Shown: positions 16,860 through 26,585, counted from the stretch's first letter. The stretch is 64,000 nucleotides of DNA from Halapricum desulfuricans (GCF_017094525.1 NZ_CP064788.1:1039030-1103029); one strand, 5' to 3'. The notes: generated from the letters alone by a model not told the origin. Program-made: numbers and translations.

Positions 16860-17546
16860 TCACGTCCAGGATTCGCCGCTCGCCAGATCGGTCTCCCCAT
16901 CCAGTTTCGAGGACGGGCAGATGTCTTCCAGCACGCAGTCGGCACAGTCCGGGTTGCGTGCCGTACAGACCGCCCGTCCGTGGTCGATAAACAGATGGGT
17001 GAACGCCTGCCACTCCTCCCGGGGGACGAGCGACGTGAGATCGTCTTCGATCGCTTCCGGTCGTTCCCGTTCGGTGAGCCCGAGTCGCCGCGTGAGCCGC
17101 TGGACGTGCGTGTCGACGACGATTCCCTCAACGACATCGTGGCCGTGCTGGAGGACGACGTTGGCGGTCTTGCGTCCGACGCCCGGCAGATCGGTCAGCT
17201 CGCTCATCGTGTCCGGGACCTCGCCATCGTGTTCGTCGGCGAGCTTCCGTCCGATGCCCTTGAGATACCCGCCTTTGTTGTTGTGAAACGTGACGCCGTA
17301 GATGTCCTCGGCGAGTTGCTCCTCGCTGGCTTCAGCGTAGTCCTCGGCGGTCTCGTAGTTCTCGAACAGGTCTTCGGTGACTTCGTTGACGCGCTCGTCG
17401 GTACACTGCGCCGAGAGCACGACTGCGACGAGCAGTTCGAGACGGTTTGAGAACTGCAGCGAGATCGTCGAGTCGGGGTACTCCTCGTGGAGTCGGTCGA
17501 TGATCTCGGCGGCCTGTGCTTCGCGAGAATCGAGCGGATCGCCCAT
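16860..17546 (-). CDS. nth: Endonuclease III (DNA glycosylase/AP lyase)
   Basis: 228 residues from the ATG at 17546; base-excision repair of oxidised pyrimidines. The helix-hairpin-helix with the catalytic lysine is LPGVGRKTANVVLQHG (about residues 118-133), and the catalytic aspartate follows in VVDTHVQRL. The [4Fe-4S] ligands are C-x6-C-x2-C-x5-C in CTARNPDCADCVLEDIC. The N-terminal FSNRLELLVAVVLSAQCTDE is also typical. Length agrees with the family. It stands downstream of a palindromic element and of the DUF1508 gene, same strand. Confidence 0.95.
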   Translation of the reverse strand: MGDPLDSREAQAAEIIDRLHEEYPDSTISLQFSNRLELLVAVVLSAQCTDERVNEVTEDLFENYETAEDYAEASEEQLAEDIYGVTFHNNKGGYLKGIGRKLADEHDGEVPDTMSELTDLPGVGRKTANVVLQHGHDVVEGIVVDTHVQRLTRRLGLTERERPEAIEDDLTSLVPREEWQAFTHLFIDHGRAVCTARNPDCADCVLEDICPSSKLDGETDLASGESWT

Positions 17547-17588
17547 GACCGACCCTCGGGCCGGCGGGGCTTGAGCGGTTCGAAACTG

Positions 17589-17668
17589 ATACTGCCGGCT
17601 GTAAGTTCGTAAAGATATTCGCCACCCCGGGGTGGCGAATTCCTTCAGTTTGTTACAGCCGGCAGTAT
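17589..17668. repeat. Nested palindromic element (80 bp)
   Basis: Outer perfect 16-bp inverted repeat ATACTGCCGGCTGTAA (17589-17604) / TTACAGCCGGCAGTAT (17653-17668). Inside it is a perfect 24-bp palindrome, ATTCGCCACCCC/GGGGTGGCGAAT (17617-17640). It lies between the 3' end of the DUF1508 gene and nth. It could be a MITE-like insertion or act as a terminator; no flanking target duplication is obvious. Confidence 0.85.
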
Positions 17669-17680
17669 GACTCGCGGCCC

Positions 17681-19204
17681 TCACTCGATCGTTGCACCGG
17701 GAGCGTTTTTCTTGACGCTCTCGATGGCGTCGTGGACCTTGTTCCGCTCCGCGTAGCCCTCGCCGCTGTCTGCGATGACGTTGCCGTTGCGGTGGCGCAG
17801 TCGCCAGCGCCACTGTTCGCCCTGATCCTCGAAGACCTCGAACGCCGCGGGTCCGACGTCGAGCGCGTCAGCATCGGGCGCGAGCTGCCGGATCCGCTCG
17901 ACAGCCTCCTCAGCGTCCGACTGGGTGCTGTATCCCTCGCCGCTCGTGGCGACGATTTCGCCGTTTCCGCCCCGCCATCGCCAGCGGGTTTCGCCGCGGT
18001 TGTCCTCGTAGATTTCGAAGCGGTCGTCCGAGAGGTCGTCACGGAGCGAGTCGACCGCGCGTTTCGCGTCGCGCCGTCGGGTGTATCCCTCGCTGGCCGC
18101 CGCGATGACGTTCCCGTTGCGATGGAGGAGGCGGAACCGCCACTCGCCAGCGTTGTCGCGGTAGATCTCGAACGACGCCGGATCGAACTGCAGGTAGCTG
18201 GCCGGACCAGCGTTCTGCTTGACGCTGTCGATCCCCTGTCGCGCCTTCTGCTTGCTGGCGTAGCCCTCGCCGCCGTCGGCGATGACGTTGCCGTTGTCGT
18301 GGACCAGCCGCCAGCGCCACTGCCCGCTGCGGTCCTCGTACAACTCAAACGTCGCTCGACTCTCGTCGGTCATGTCTGGAATGAGTGGGGCCGCTTCGAG
18401 TGCGTCTTCGGGCATTTCGTCTGGCTCGGGTGTGATTTCGAGTAGCGTCGCGCCGATGGCGTTGCGTCTGACGCTCGCCATCCCCTTTTTGCCGTTGTGC
18501 TTTCGCGTGTACCCTTCACCGCTGTCGGCGATGACGTTGCCGTTTCGGTGTCGCAGCCGCCAGCGCCACTGCCCGCTGCGGTCCTCGTACAACTCGAACT
18601 GCGCCTGACTGGCGTGCAGCGAATCGACCAATGCCTCGCGTTCGTCGAGTTCGGAAGTCAACTCCGACTGGACGGTCTCGCGTTCCTCGCTGGTCGCTTC
18701 CAGCTCGGCTTCGAGTTCTGAGGCATGCTGTTCGCTGACTCCGAGCGCCTCACGGGTCGCCCCACCGATGACCGAACCGGCGACGCCGGCCAGCGCGATG
18801 ATCGCCAGTCCAGCGGTGTACAGGAAGATCACTGGTTGATTGCCAGTGAGCGTCGACCACTCGGCCGGGAAGACGACAGCGAACCAGACGACGGCCGCGA
18901 GACAGATCGCCTGCCCGAGATACGCCGCGTAGGTGGCCCACGACTGCAATGGCAACCGGATGATCGGCCCCGCGACCAGCATCGCCAGCCCAATCGACAG
19001 CAGCATCACGCTCCCTTCCCGGAGCGTGAACCCGTCGGCCCCGCTGGCCGACTCACTGAGGAAAAACAATACGAGTCCCGCGATTCCGAGGAGCAACCCG
19101 ACCAGAAATACCCAGTAGCCGCGAACCTCGTCGTCGGTGTCGGGCTCGCCGATCCGGTTCCGGTAGAAGCTGTACAACGGTCCCTGCGTGGTCGTCGTTC
19201 CCAT
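17681..19204 (-). CDS. Membrane protein with five DUF1508 (YegP-type) repeats
   Basis: 507 residues. Four hydrophobic segments occupy about residues 28-155 (YWVFLVGLLLGIAGLVLFFL, SVMLLSIGLAMLVAGPIIRL, AAYLGQAICLAAVVWFAVVF, FLYTAGLAIIALAGVAGSVI), followed by a coiled coil (about 160-195). Five DUF1508 units follow, each with the pattern FE-Y-D--G-WRWRL-HRNGN-IA-SGEGY. They begin near residues 200, 283, 342, 395 and 452, and the final one ends at the C-terminus. Units 1, 2 and 5 are almost identical. The domain is common in haloarchaea as one or two copies; its role is unknown. The membrane anchor with five copies is unusual. Confidence 0.88.
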   Translation of the reverse strand: MGTTTTQGPLYSFYRNRIGEPDTDDEVRGYWVFLVGLLLGIAGLVLFFLSESASGADGFTLREGSVMLLSIGLAMLVAGPIIRLPLQSWATYAAYLGQAICLAAVVWFAVVFPAEWSTLTGNQPVIFLYTAGLAIIALAGVAGSVIGGATREALGVSEQHASELEAELEATSEERETVQSELTSELDEREALVDSLHASQAQFELYEDRSGQWRWRLRHRNGNVIADSGEGYTRKHNGKKGMASVRRNAIGATLLEITPEPDEMPEDALEAAPLIPDMTDESRATFELYEDRSGQWRWRLVHDNGNVIADGGEGYASKQKARQGIDSVKQNAGPASYLQFDPASFEIYRDNAGEWRFRLLHRNGNVIAAASEGYTRRRDAKRAVDSLRDDLSDDRFEIYEDNRGETRWRWRGGNGEIVATSGEGYSTQSDAEEAVERIRQLAPDADALDVGPAAFEVFEDQGEQWRWRLRHRNGNVIADSGEGYAERNKVHDAIESVKKNAPGATIE

Positions 19205-19259
19205 AGCGTCTGAAACATCTCAGCCAAACCTAATAAAAGATACTGAAATTCAGATCCGA

Positions 19260-19715
19260 TCACAGTTCGTCGAGCGTGACGGCCTCGTGCGCTGCGTTTC
19301 GAAGCGCGTCAGAGCGGCCGTACGCGCCCGGTGCGATCGCGACCGTTCGGAGTCCCTCGCGAGCGGCGAGTTCCAGTACCGGTTTGAAGTCGGTATCTCG
19401 GGAGGCGATCGCCAGTACGTCGGCGTCGCCGCTCGCTGCGAGCGCGGCCGCGTCGACGGCGAGTTTGACGTCGACGTCGCCGCTGGTCGTGACGACCTCG
19501 AACCCGCGGGCCTCGGCCGCCTGAATCAGCCCGGGGGTCGCGTGCTCGTCGAGATACAGACGCGTCGTCACAAGCCGGCCGCGTTGGCTTGCGACGGCGC
19601 GGAGTTCGTCCAGATCGACATCGAACTCGTCACGGAAGACGTTCGGTCCGTCGACGAGCAGTGCGACGCGCGATCCGCTCGTAGCGGAGCCGAACAGTCG
19701 GCCGAGCAGTCCCAT
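19260..19715 (-). CDS. NYN/LabA-type PIN-like nuclease domain protein
   Basis: 151 residues. The NYN fold signature is VALLVDGPNVFRDEFDVDLD, with the first acidic residue in DGPN. A second acidic cluster is GDVDVKLAVDAAALAASGDA, and the last is ADVLAIASRDTDFKPVLELA (S-x-D-x-D). These are the metal-binding positions of NYN RNases. The C-terminus (GRSDALRNAAHEAVTLDEL) matches the LabA/DUF88 group. Probably a cytoplasmic RNase acting on structured RNA. Transcribed away from the neighbouring tRNA-Glu. Confidence 0.85.
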   Translation of the reverse strand: MGLLGRLFGSATSGSRVALLVDGPNVFRDEFDVDLDELRAVASQRGRLVTTRLYLDEHATPGLIQAAEARGFEVVTTSGDVDVKLAVDAAALAASGDADVLAIASRDTDFKPVLELAAREGLRTVAIAPGAYGRSDALRNAAHEAVTLDEL

Positions 19716-19822
19716 ACCCGTCGGTATTTCCCAGCAGATATGGATGTTGCGACAGCGGCCGGTGGTGTTTGCGTCGCTGCGGGATGATGTAGCACACCCC
19801 GTGCTCGCTCCGATTGGTGTGA

Positions 19823-19830
19823 TTTATAAA
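19823..19830 (+). promoter_or_regulatory. TATA box of tRNA-Glu
   Basis: TTTATAAA lies 30 bases upstream of the first base of the tRNA, the expected archaeal spacing for a start a few bases before the mature 5' end. Confidence 0.6.
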
Positions 19831-19859
19831 CCCGCAAGCCATCGTTCCCGATGTCGAAC

Positions 19860-19934
<75 letters not shown>

Positions 19935-20098
19935 TACAAATCCGTTCCCCTTCTCGCACTTTTTCCGTCTCTGAGCTATGCAACTATGTCACCACGCAAA
20001 GCCAACGAGACGGGTGTTTGGGACACATCCCTGCGCGGTCTTGCGATTATAGTATCGAATCAGTCCAGATATATGAATCGCCATACTGGGGCAGGGCT

Positions 20099-21247
20099 AT
20101 GAGTATCGAGACAGGCGGTTCCAGTGACGGACGCCCGTACCCAGAGAAAATCAGAGGCATATCAGTTGTCCCAGAGCCGTCGCGCGAGCGACTTGGCGAG
20201 CGAGAGTTGATTGACTACGGCCAGCACCGTACTGATCTACTCCGCTGGGCATTCGACGTAGGGAAGAACCCTGACCGTGCAGAGGGCTATGCACAGCAAA
20301 CTGTGTTTGGTCGTGCCTACCGCCTTGACCAATTCTCTAGGTGGGTGTGGGACGAATACGATGGATACACGACGAACATCACTCATAGCTATGCAGACGA
20401 CTACACACGGTATCTTGTCCGTCGAGATGGGGGTGATGAAGACAAGTCGAATCACCAGAAAGCGATTAAGATGCTGTTCAAGTGGAAAGCTTGGAACGGA
20501 ACGGGAGAGACGTGGAACCCCGACGTGACGATCAACAGTAATAGCGGGACTACGAACCCCGCAGACTTCTTTACAATCGAAGAACGGTCACAGATTCGTG
20601 AGACGCTCCTCTCATTCGATTCTGTCCCGAACTATAGCAGCTGTAGCCCCGAGCAACGTGATCGGATCAAACAACACCTTGCCCAACGCTTCGAGAAACC
20701 AAAGCGTGACGTGACGCCAGAGGACTTTGAACGGGCAAACTCGTGGCAACTGCCGTCACTGTTCTGGACCGCACTTGACACGGGGCTACGCCCCATCGAA
20801 GTGAGGCGGGCAAACGTTAGTTGGGTGGATATCGACAATAACGTACTACGCATCCCAAAAGATGAGTCCTCGAAGAACAGTGACAACTGAATTGTCTCGG
20901 TTACGGATCGGACTGCCGAGGCACTACGTCGCTGGTTGCACGAACGTGACGCTTATCCGAAGTACGAAGACAGTACAGCACTCTGGTTGAATCGGCAGGG
21001 GAATCGCTACGAAGGCTATTCCCTGAACAGGCGATTACGGCAGATCTGTGACGAAGCAGGCATAGACACAGAGAACCGTGACGTATCGTTCTACTCGATT
21101 CGGCACTCTGTCGGGACATATATGGCCCGCGAAGAGGGGCTTGCGGCTGCACAAGCACAACTCCGTCACAAGTCAGAACAGACGACTATGCGTTATGATC
21201 AAGCCCCTGTAGAAGATCGACGTGATGCTCTGAATTGGATGGAGTGA
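20099..21247 (+). pseudogene. Tyrosine recombinase/integrase interrupted by one in-frame TGA
   Basis: ATG at 20099. The frame is the same on both sides of a TGA at 20888-20890 (codon 264 of 383). The local reading is SSKNSDN-stop-IVSVTDRTAEAL. Related haloarchaeal integrases generally have Trp at this spot, so a single TGG to TGA change explains it. The N-terminal SAM-like core-binding domain covers about residues 45-160. Catalytic residues are present on both sides: Arg in DTGLRPIEV, then after the stop SIRHSVGTYM (Arg), QLRHKSEQ (His) and TTMRYDQAP (Tyr nucleophile). The gene is more AT-rich than its surroundings and lies behind tRNA-Glu. Truncated product without the nucleophile is expected unless the stop is read through. 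Confidence 0.88.
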
Positions 21248-21387
21248 CTCATACTGCTGGTTTCTCTATACGTCTTCCCCCGTTTAGCATGGTTTAAAAC
21301 AGATTTGCACCCAAATTCGTATTTGCGTACAAACTATTTCTTACCACCCATACTACTAAGTGCTTGGATCTATGTACTCTAGTCGTG

Positions 21388-21846
21388 ATGCCGAGTGCTA
21401 AAAGCTCATTTGAGTTTGAAGGTGAGAAGGCTCTTGAAACAGCCAAAACCGTACTGAGTAACTACGAAATCGAGGGGAAGGTAGAACGAATCTCAGTCGA
21501 AATCGAAGAGAACTCTACGGAGGACGAAGTGGGAAACGGACAATCTTCGAGTGGCAGTGACGACCGAGAGCTAAAGCAAATTCGTCCAGACACGAACCAT
21601 CACATGGTTCTTACGGCAGTTAAAGAACTACAAGGCGCGGGGGAAACCCCTGTTAGCGCCAAGGATATTCACAAACACATCGGTTCGGACAAAATCAAGG
21701 AAGGTTCGGTATATGCGTCTCTAAACGACTTGTATAATCGAAGACTGGTTGAACGCGAGCGGATCAAACGAGATGGTACACATAAGAACGTATATGAGAT
21801 GACAGGCTACGGTGATGAAGAGATTAAGCGACTCGGAGGATACTAA
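21388..21846 (+). CDS. Small winged-helix-like protein of the integrated element
   Basis: 152 residues from the ATG at 21388. The N-terminal part (EFEGEKALETAKTVLSNYEI, GKVERISVEIE) is charged, and a polar linker follows. The C-terminal part looks like a winged helix: HMVLTAVKELQGAGETPVSA, KDIHKHIGSDKIKEGSVYAS (recognition helix), LNDLYNRRLVERERIKRDG. The RRLVER...G turn resembles PadR/MarR-type wings. Probably a DNA-binding regulator carried by the element. Codon use is AT-richer than in neighbours. No closer identification possible. Confidence 0.6.
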   Translation: MPSAKSSFEFEGEKALETAKTVLSNYEIEGKVERISVEIEENSTEDEVGNGQSSSGSDDRELKQIRPDTNHHMVLTAVKELQGAGETPVSAKDIHKHIGSDKIKEGSVYASLNDLYNRRLVERERIKRDGTHKNVYEMTGYGDEEIKRLGGY

Positions 21847-21864
21847 TAGGAACTGAGCCGTCTG

Positions 21865-22347
21865 ATGATTGGCATTAAGGATGCTGCACGGGGCGCACCT
21901 GTAGCCGCGTTTTGGCCTACAGCTGCTTCAGTAATTGTATATACTGAATCCCCCTCCACTCTCAATCTGATTTTCTTGTCCGTGATGACCTTTGCAGGGG
22001 CAATGACGTACGTCACCATGAGACAGGTAAAGTCGCTATTCGAGCAAGCTCAAAACAATACTCCACATCGGGGAAGGGGGAGACGGAACAGACCATCTAA
22101 ATCCAGGATGGACTATTTTCGGGAAGTCCATAATATGACGATCGATCTAATGCCTGACTCCAAGGGGGCTAAGAGACTCATCGTCTTTTGGATAGTTATT
22201 GATATGATGGGTCTGATAGGGCTTTCCGCCATTTTTCTATATCGAGTGTTTGTTGAGTCTCAGCTTGGTGCTACTGTAACAGGATTCACGCTACTCCCGA
22301 TCGTGTATATTTGTGTTTTGCTCAGTATCTTAATCTGGAACGTGTAA
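21865..22347 (+). CDS. Hypothetical four-helix membrane protein of the integrated element
   Basis: 160 residues. Two hydrophobic helices lie near the N-terminus (about 13-32 and 37-53), followed by a basic cytoplasmic loop (RGRGRRNRPSKSRMDYFREV). Two more helices follow (IVFWIVIDMMGLIGLSAIFL and GFTLLPIVYICVLLSILIWN). It begins 18 bases after the winged-helix gene, so the two are likely cotranscribed. AT-rich codon use points to transferred DNA. I do not recognise the family. Confidence 0.55.
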   Translation: MIGIKDAARGAPVAAFWPTAASVIVYTESPSTLNLIFLSVMTFAGAMTYVTMRQVKSLFEQAQNNTPHRGRGRRNRPSKSRMDYFREVHNMTIDLMPDSKGAKRLIVFWIVIDMMGLIGLSAIFLYRVFVESQLGATVTGFTLLPIVYICVLLSILIWNV

Positions 22348-22449
22348 CAACAGACAGCACAGCATTTTTCGTTGTAGTTCAGTGGGATTCTCCGAGCGAC
22401 TGCTGTTCATCGCTCGAACGTTCCGAACGAAGTGAGCGAGAAGCGCGAC

Positions 22450-23571
22450 CTATCGCACGGCCCGCGTCGCGGCGTCCATGATCTCGATCGCCTCTTTGAG
22501 CTGCTCGATACCGGTCGCGTACGAGATGCGGGCGTACCCGTCGCCGTGCTGGCCGAAGGCGTCGCCGGGCACGACTACGACCCCGCGGGCGAGCACTTCC
22601 TCGACCCAGCCGTCGGGGACTCTCGGCATCGCGTAGAACGCGCCTTTCGGGGTCGGATACGTTAGTCCCATGTCGTCAAGCCCATCGAGCAGGACGTCCC
22701 GTCGTCGCTCGAAGGCCGCGACCATCTCCTCGACAGCGTCCTGTGGGCCCGAAAGGGCGGCTTCCGCGGCGTACTGGGCGGGCGCGCTGGCACAGGCCTG
22801 AACGTACTGGTGGACGCGCAACATCCGCTCAATCCGGTCGGTCGGCCCGGTCACCCAGCCGAGTCGCCACCCGGTCATCGAGTAGGTCTTCGAGCAGGCG
22901 TTGATCAACACGACGTTGCCCTCTTCGGAGAACTCCAGCGGCGAGCGGTGCTCGCCCTCGAAGACGATGTGTTCGTACACCTCGTCGGTGATACAGAGCA
23001 CGTCGTGCTCGTCGGCTATCCGGGCGAACTCCCGCATGTCCGCGGGCGACTGGACCGCGCCCGTCGGGTTGGCGGGACTGTTGACCACGAACGCGGCCGT
23101 GTCGTCGGTGATCGCCTCCTCGACCGTTTCGGGATCGAGCGTCAGATCCTCCCGCAGCCGAACGGGATTCGGCGTCCCGCCGGCGAGTCGAGTCAGCGCG
23201 TCGTAGGAGACGAAGCCCGGATCCGGGAAAATCACTTCCTCGCCGGCGTCGACGTGGGCCTCCAGCGCGATGTGCAGCGCCTCGCTCCCGCCGGCGGTCG
23301 CGATCACGTCCTCGGGATCGACCTCGAGGTCGTTGTCCCGGGCGTGTTTCGCGCTGATCGCCGCCCGGAGTTCGCGGGTTCCCTTGTTCGAAGTGTAGCC
23401 GTCGGCCTCGCCGGCCTGAATCGCTTCGACAGCGGCCTGACGGGCGTGGTCGGGCGTCGGGAAGTCCGGCTGGCCGAGTCCGAGGTTGATCGCGTCCTCG
23501 CTTGCGGCCTCGAACACCTCGCGGATCCCCGAGATCGATACCTGTTCGACTCGCCGTGAGAAGTCGGTCAT
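22450..23571 (-). CDS. Class I PLP-dependent aminotransferase (AspC/ArAT-like)
   Basis: 373 residues, fold-type I. The PLP lysine is in NACSKTYSMTGWRLGW (Ser-Lys at about residue 230). The substrate/PLP-binding residues VNSPANPTGAV (Asn) and CITDEVYEHI (Asp, Tyr) are visible. The C-terminal Arg lies in GDGYARISYAT. The N-terminus INLGLGQPDFPTPDHARQAA is typical of the archaeal aspartate/aromatic aminotransferase group. Amino-acid specificity cannot be set from sequence. It ends 100 bases from the edge of the integrated element and appears to be normal core DNA. Confidence 0.9.
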   Translation of the reverse strand: MTDFSRRVEQVSISGIREVFEAASEDAINLGLGQPDFPTPDHARQAAVEAIQAGEADGYTSNKGTRELRAAISAKHARDNDLEVDPEDVIATAGGSEALHIALEAHVDAGEEVIFPDPGFVSYDALTRLAGGTPNPVRLREDLTLDPETVEEAITDDTAAFVVNSPANPTGAVQSPADMREFARIADEHDVLCITDEVYEHIVFEGEHRSPLEFSEEGNVVLINACSKTYSMTGWRLGWVTGPTDRIERMLRVHQYVQACASAPAQYAAEAALSGPQDAVEEMVAAFERRRDVLLDGLDDMGLTYPTPKGAFYAMPRVPDGWVEEVLARGVVVVPGDAFGQHGDGYARISYATGIEQLKEAIEIMDAATRAVR

Positions 23572-23616
23572 ATCTGTCTTCGAGGACGGGAACGCGATAA
23601 CTGTTGATGATCGCAG

Positions 23617-24030
23617 CTACGCTCGTTCCCGCTCGCGCGCGTCTCCCGTCTCCGAGGTCACCCGGGACCGGTCTTCGGCGTCTTCGAGCGTCTCCGTTTC
23701 CAGCAGGCGCTCGACCTTGCGCTCGAACTGCTCGTCAGTGAGTTCGCCGCGCGCGTATCGCTCCCGAAGCGTCTCCAGCGCGTCGAGTTGCTCGTCAGTG
23801 TGTGATTGTGCCGTCGTCTCGACCTCGTCGTCCCACCACTCCGAAATGTCGTCCTCGTCGCCGAACAGAAGCGCCGTCAGCGGGACGATCACGACGTACC
23901 CGACCAGCATGAAGGGGAGCCACCAATTCTGTCCGGTGAACATCGCGGCGAGCCAGATTCCCGTGACGAGCACGGAGACGATTTCCGTGAGGTTCTCCCG
24001 GGCACGACTCAGCGCCGAGCGCTCGTTCAT
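23617..24030 (-). CDS. SHOCT-domain membrane protein
   Basis: 137 residues from the ATG at 24030. Two hydrophobic helices are present (VSVLVTGIWLAAMFTGQNWW and FMLVGYVVIVPLTALLFG), then an acidic loop and a C-terminal SHOCT motif (DALETLRERYARGELTDEQF, ERKVERLL). SHOCT motifs usually mediate oligomerisation at the ends of membrane proteins. Haloarchaeal proteins of this layout are common and uncharacterised. It lies 31 bases after PurL on the same strand. Confidence 0.8.
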   Translation of the reverse strand: MNERSALSRARENLTEIVSVLVTGIWLAAMFTGQNWWLPFMLVGYVVIVPLTALLFGDEDDISEWWDDEVETTAQSHTDEQLDALETLRERYARGELTDEQFERKVERLLETETLEDAEDRSRVTSETGDARERERA

Positions 24031-24061
24031 GTGCCGGGATTCGGCGACCACCGACAAAAAC

Positions 24062-26188
24062 CTACAGTTCGTCCTCGATGACCGCGCGCAGTTCGGCCAC
24101 CTCAGACGCGTCGACGGTCAGCGACGCGTCGCCGGCCTCGATCGAGAGTGTTCCATCGGCAGTCGCCGCACCCAGTTTCTCGACGGGGGCGACGCCGTCG
24201 AACGCCTCGCGCACGGCGTCGGGGTCGGTCGTCTCGACGACGACGCGGCCGGGCTGTTCGTCGAAGGGCGCTAGCGAGTTCTCGACGGTCACGTCCGCAC
24301 CGGCGTCGTCAGTGAGCATCTCCGCGAGCGCGACCGCCAGCCCGCCGTGGCTGACGTCGTGAGTCGACAGCGTGCTCTCGAAGTCCGCGACCGCGGCGAT
24401 CGTCTCGATCAACTCGGCCGCGTTCCCGGGGAGTTCCGGGAAGCGATCGCTCCCGCCCGACCGGGCGAGCAGCTCCGAGCCGCCGAGGGCCGGCCCGTCG
24501 TCGGTCCCGCCGACGAGCAGGAGCGTCCCCTCGCCGGACAGCGCCATCGGCGGGGCGTCGTAGCCGTCTTTCGTCCCGACCATCGTCAGCGTCGGCGTCG
24601 GCGGGATCGGCCCCTCGACGGAGTCGTTGTACAGCGAGACGTTGCCGCCGACGACCGGCGTCGAAAGCGTCGAGCAGACGTCGGCCAGTCCGTCGACGAT
24701 CGCCTTGAACCCGCCGTAGACGTCCGGTTTCTCCGGGTTGCCGCCGTTGAGACAGTCGACCGCGGCCAGCGGCGTCGCTCCCTTGGCAGCGAGGTTCGTC
24801 GCGTTCTCCAGTCCGACCGCGCGGGCCCCGTCGTACGGTGCCGCAGTCGTCCAGTTGGGGTCCGCACCGGCCGAGATCGCCAGCCCCGTCTCGGCCTCGC
24901 GGATCGCCATCACTGCCGCGTCGTCGCCCGGCGGCGTGGCCGTCCGGACCTGCACCTCGTGGTCGTACTGTCGGTAGACCCAGCGCTTGCTCGCGGTGTT
25001 GGGCGACCCGACGACCGTCTCGAAGGCCGCCTCGAGGTCGAACTCCGGCAGGTCGCGTTCGGGCTGGTCGGGTTCGGCGTGATCGAGATCGTGCATCGGC
25101 GCGCCCTCGCCGAGGAACTCGGCGTCGGCTTCGACGACCGTCTCGCCCTCGAAGGTGCAGTGGTAGATCCCGTCGTCGGTCGTCTCGCCGATGACCGAGG
25201 CCTGCAGATCGTAGCGCTCGGCGATCTCGGCCACCCGATCGACGTTTCCGGGCTCGACCTCGTAGACCATCCGCTCCTGGGACTCCGAAAGCAGGATCTC
25301 GGTCCCGTTCATGCCGGGTTCACGCTGGTGGACGCGATCCAGTTCGATATCCCCGCCGAGCCCGCCTTTCGCGACCAGTTCCGAGGACGCCCCGCCCAGC
25401 CCGGCCGCGCCGAGGTCGCGGGCCGACTCGATCAGGTCCTCGTCTATCAACTGCTCGTTGCACTCGATCAGCAGTTTCTCGCTGTAGGGGTCGCCGACCT
25501 GGACCGCGGGACGGTCCTCGGTCTCGGCGTCCTCTGCGAGGTCCTCGCTGGCGAAGGAGGCGCCGCCCATGCCGTCTCGGCCGGTCTCTCGGCCGACGAG
25601 GACGAGCTTGTTGCCCGGTTCCTGCGCCTCCGCAGTGACGAGGCGGTCACCGTCGGTCAGCCCGACGCAGGCGACGTTGACCAGCGGGTTCCCCTCGTAG
25701 CCGTCGTGGAAGGCGACGCTCCCGGCGACCGTGGGAACGCCGATGCTGTTGCCGTAATGGGAGATCCCCTCGACGACCCCCTCGAAGAGATAGCGGGGGT
25801 ACTCCTTCTCGAAATCCCCGAAGTAGAGGCTGTCGGTCAGTGCGATCGGGTACGCCCCCATCGAGAGGATGTCCCGGACGATGCCGCCGACGCCCGTCGC
25901 CGCGCCGTCGAACGGATCGACGTAACTGGGGTGGTTGTGACTCTCGATGCCCATCGCGATGTAGGTGTCCCCGTCCCCGGACGACGGTATGGCCACGACA
26001 CCGGCGTCGTCACCGGGCGGGACGATCACGTTCTCGCCATCGCTCTCGAACGCACCGAGTAGCGGGCGCGAGGAGCGATACGCACAGTGTTCGCTCCAGA
26101 GGTTTTCGAACAGGGCTGTTTCGGCCTGTGTCGGCTCGCGCCCGAGGTGCTCGGTCACGAGCTTGTGATCCGAGTCGTTGAGACTCAT
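24062..26188 (-). CDS. purL: Phosphoribosylformylglycinamidine synthase subunit PurL
   Basis: 708 residues from the ATG at 26188. It converts FGAR, ATP and glutamine-derived ammonia to FGAM in purine synthesis, together with PurS and PurQ, which are not in this window. The small-type PurL start is visible ([36 protein letters not shown], with the catalytic-region His). Next come [20 protein letters not shown] and [20 protein letters not shown], then [14 protein letters not shown], the ATP/phosphate region typical of the family. The second half repeats the AIRS-like fold ([20 protein letters not shown]). Length is normal for archaeal PurL. Confidence 0.96.
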   Translation of the reverse strand: MSLNDSDHKLVTEHLGREPTQAETALFENLWSEHCAYRSSRPLLGAFESDGENVIVPPGDDAGVVAIPSSGDGDTYIAMGIESHNHPSYVDPFDGAATGVGGIVRDILSMGAYPIALTDSLYFGDFEKEYPRYLFEGVVEGISHYGNSIGVPTVAGSVAFHDGYEGNPLVNVACVGLTDGDRLVTAEAQEPGNKLVLVGRETGRDGMGGASFASEDLAEDAETEDRPAVQVGDPYSEKLLIECNEQLIDEDLIESARDLGAAGLGGASSELVAKGGLGGDIELDRVHQREPGMNGTEILLSESQERMVYEVEPGNVDRVAEIAERYDLQASVIGETTDDGIYHCTFEGETVVEADAEFLGEGAPMHDLDHAEPDQPERDLPEFDLEAAFETVVGSPNTASKRWVYRQYDHEVQVRTATPPGDDAAVMAIREAETGLAISAGADPNWTTAAPYDGARAVGLENATNLAAKGATPLAAVDCLNGGNPEKPDVYGGFKAIVDGLADVCSTLSTPVVGGNVSLYNDSVEGPIPPTPTLTMVGTKDGYDAPPMALSGEGTLLLVGGTDDGPALGGSELLARSGGSDRFPELPGNAAELIETIAAVADFESTLSTHDVSHGGLAVALAEMLTDDAGADVTVENSLAPFDEQPGRVVVETTDPDAVREAFDGVAPVEKLGAATADGTLSIEAGDASLTVDASEVAELRAVIEDEL

Positions 26189-26312
26189 TACCGGACCCTC
26201 GCGCAGGCCCACCAAAAGCGCTTTCTATCCCGCTACAGTCCGATCCCGAACAGCCACGCGCCGGTTGGCCGCCCGGGACGCGCTTATACCGCTGGACGCT
26301 CTCTGTTCGAAC

Positions 26313-26585
26313 ATGGAGATCACGCTGCGGTTTTTCGCCAGCTTCCGCGAGGCGGTGGGTCAGAAGACGCTCGTCCGGGAGTACGACGACGTCTCGACCG
26401 TCGGCGGCGCGCTCGAAGCGATCACCGCGGAGTACCCCGACCTCGACCTCTACGACGACGGCGCGCTCCGGGAGTACGTCACCGTCATGCGAGACGGGAG
26501 AGACGTGACTCACATCGACGGACTGGACACGGAACTGGCAGGTGGCGAGGCGCTGAGTCTGTTCCCGCCGGTCGCCGGCGGATAG
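26313..26585 (+). CDS. MoaD/ThiS family ubiquitin-like sulfur carrier
   Basis: 90 residues, start ATG at 26313 just after TTATACC-type promoter sequence. Beta-grasp sequence ITLRFFASFREAVGQKTLVR and the C-terminal GEALSLFPPVAGG give the Gly-Gly tail that is adenylated and thiocarboxylated by an E1-like enzyme. It probably supplies sulfur for the pterin cofactor, and the nearby tungsten oxidoreductase supports this. SAMP-like protein conjugation is an alternative role in haloarchaea. Confidence 0.9.
   Translation: MEITLRFFASFREAVGQKTLVREYDDVSTVGGALEAITAEYPDLDLYDDGALREYVTVMRDGRDVTHIDGLDTELAGGEALSLFPPVAGG

Noticed and set aside
22350-22450. Possible second attachment site copying the tRNA-Glu 3' end
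   Set aside because: No match to the T arm or acceptor of the tRNA was found between the last cargo gene and the aminotransferase.
24347-26062. 571-codon plus-strand open frame
   Set aside because: Lies wholly antisense to purL; Arg/Asp/Val-rich shadow translation.
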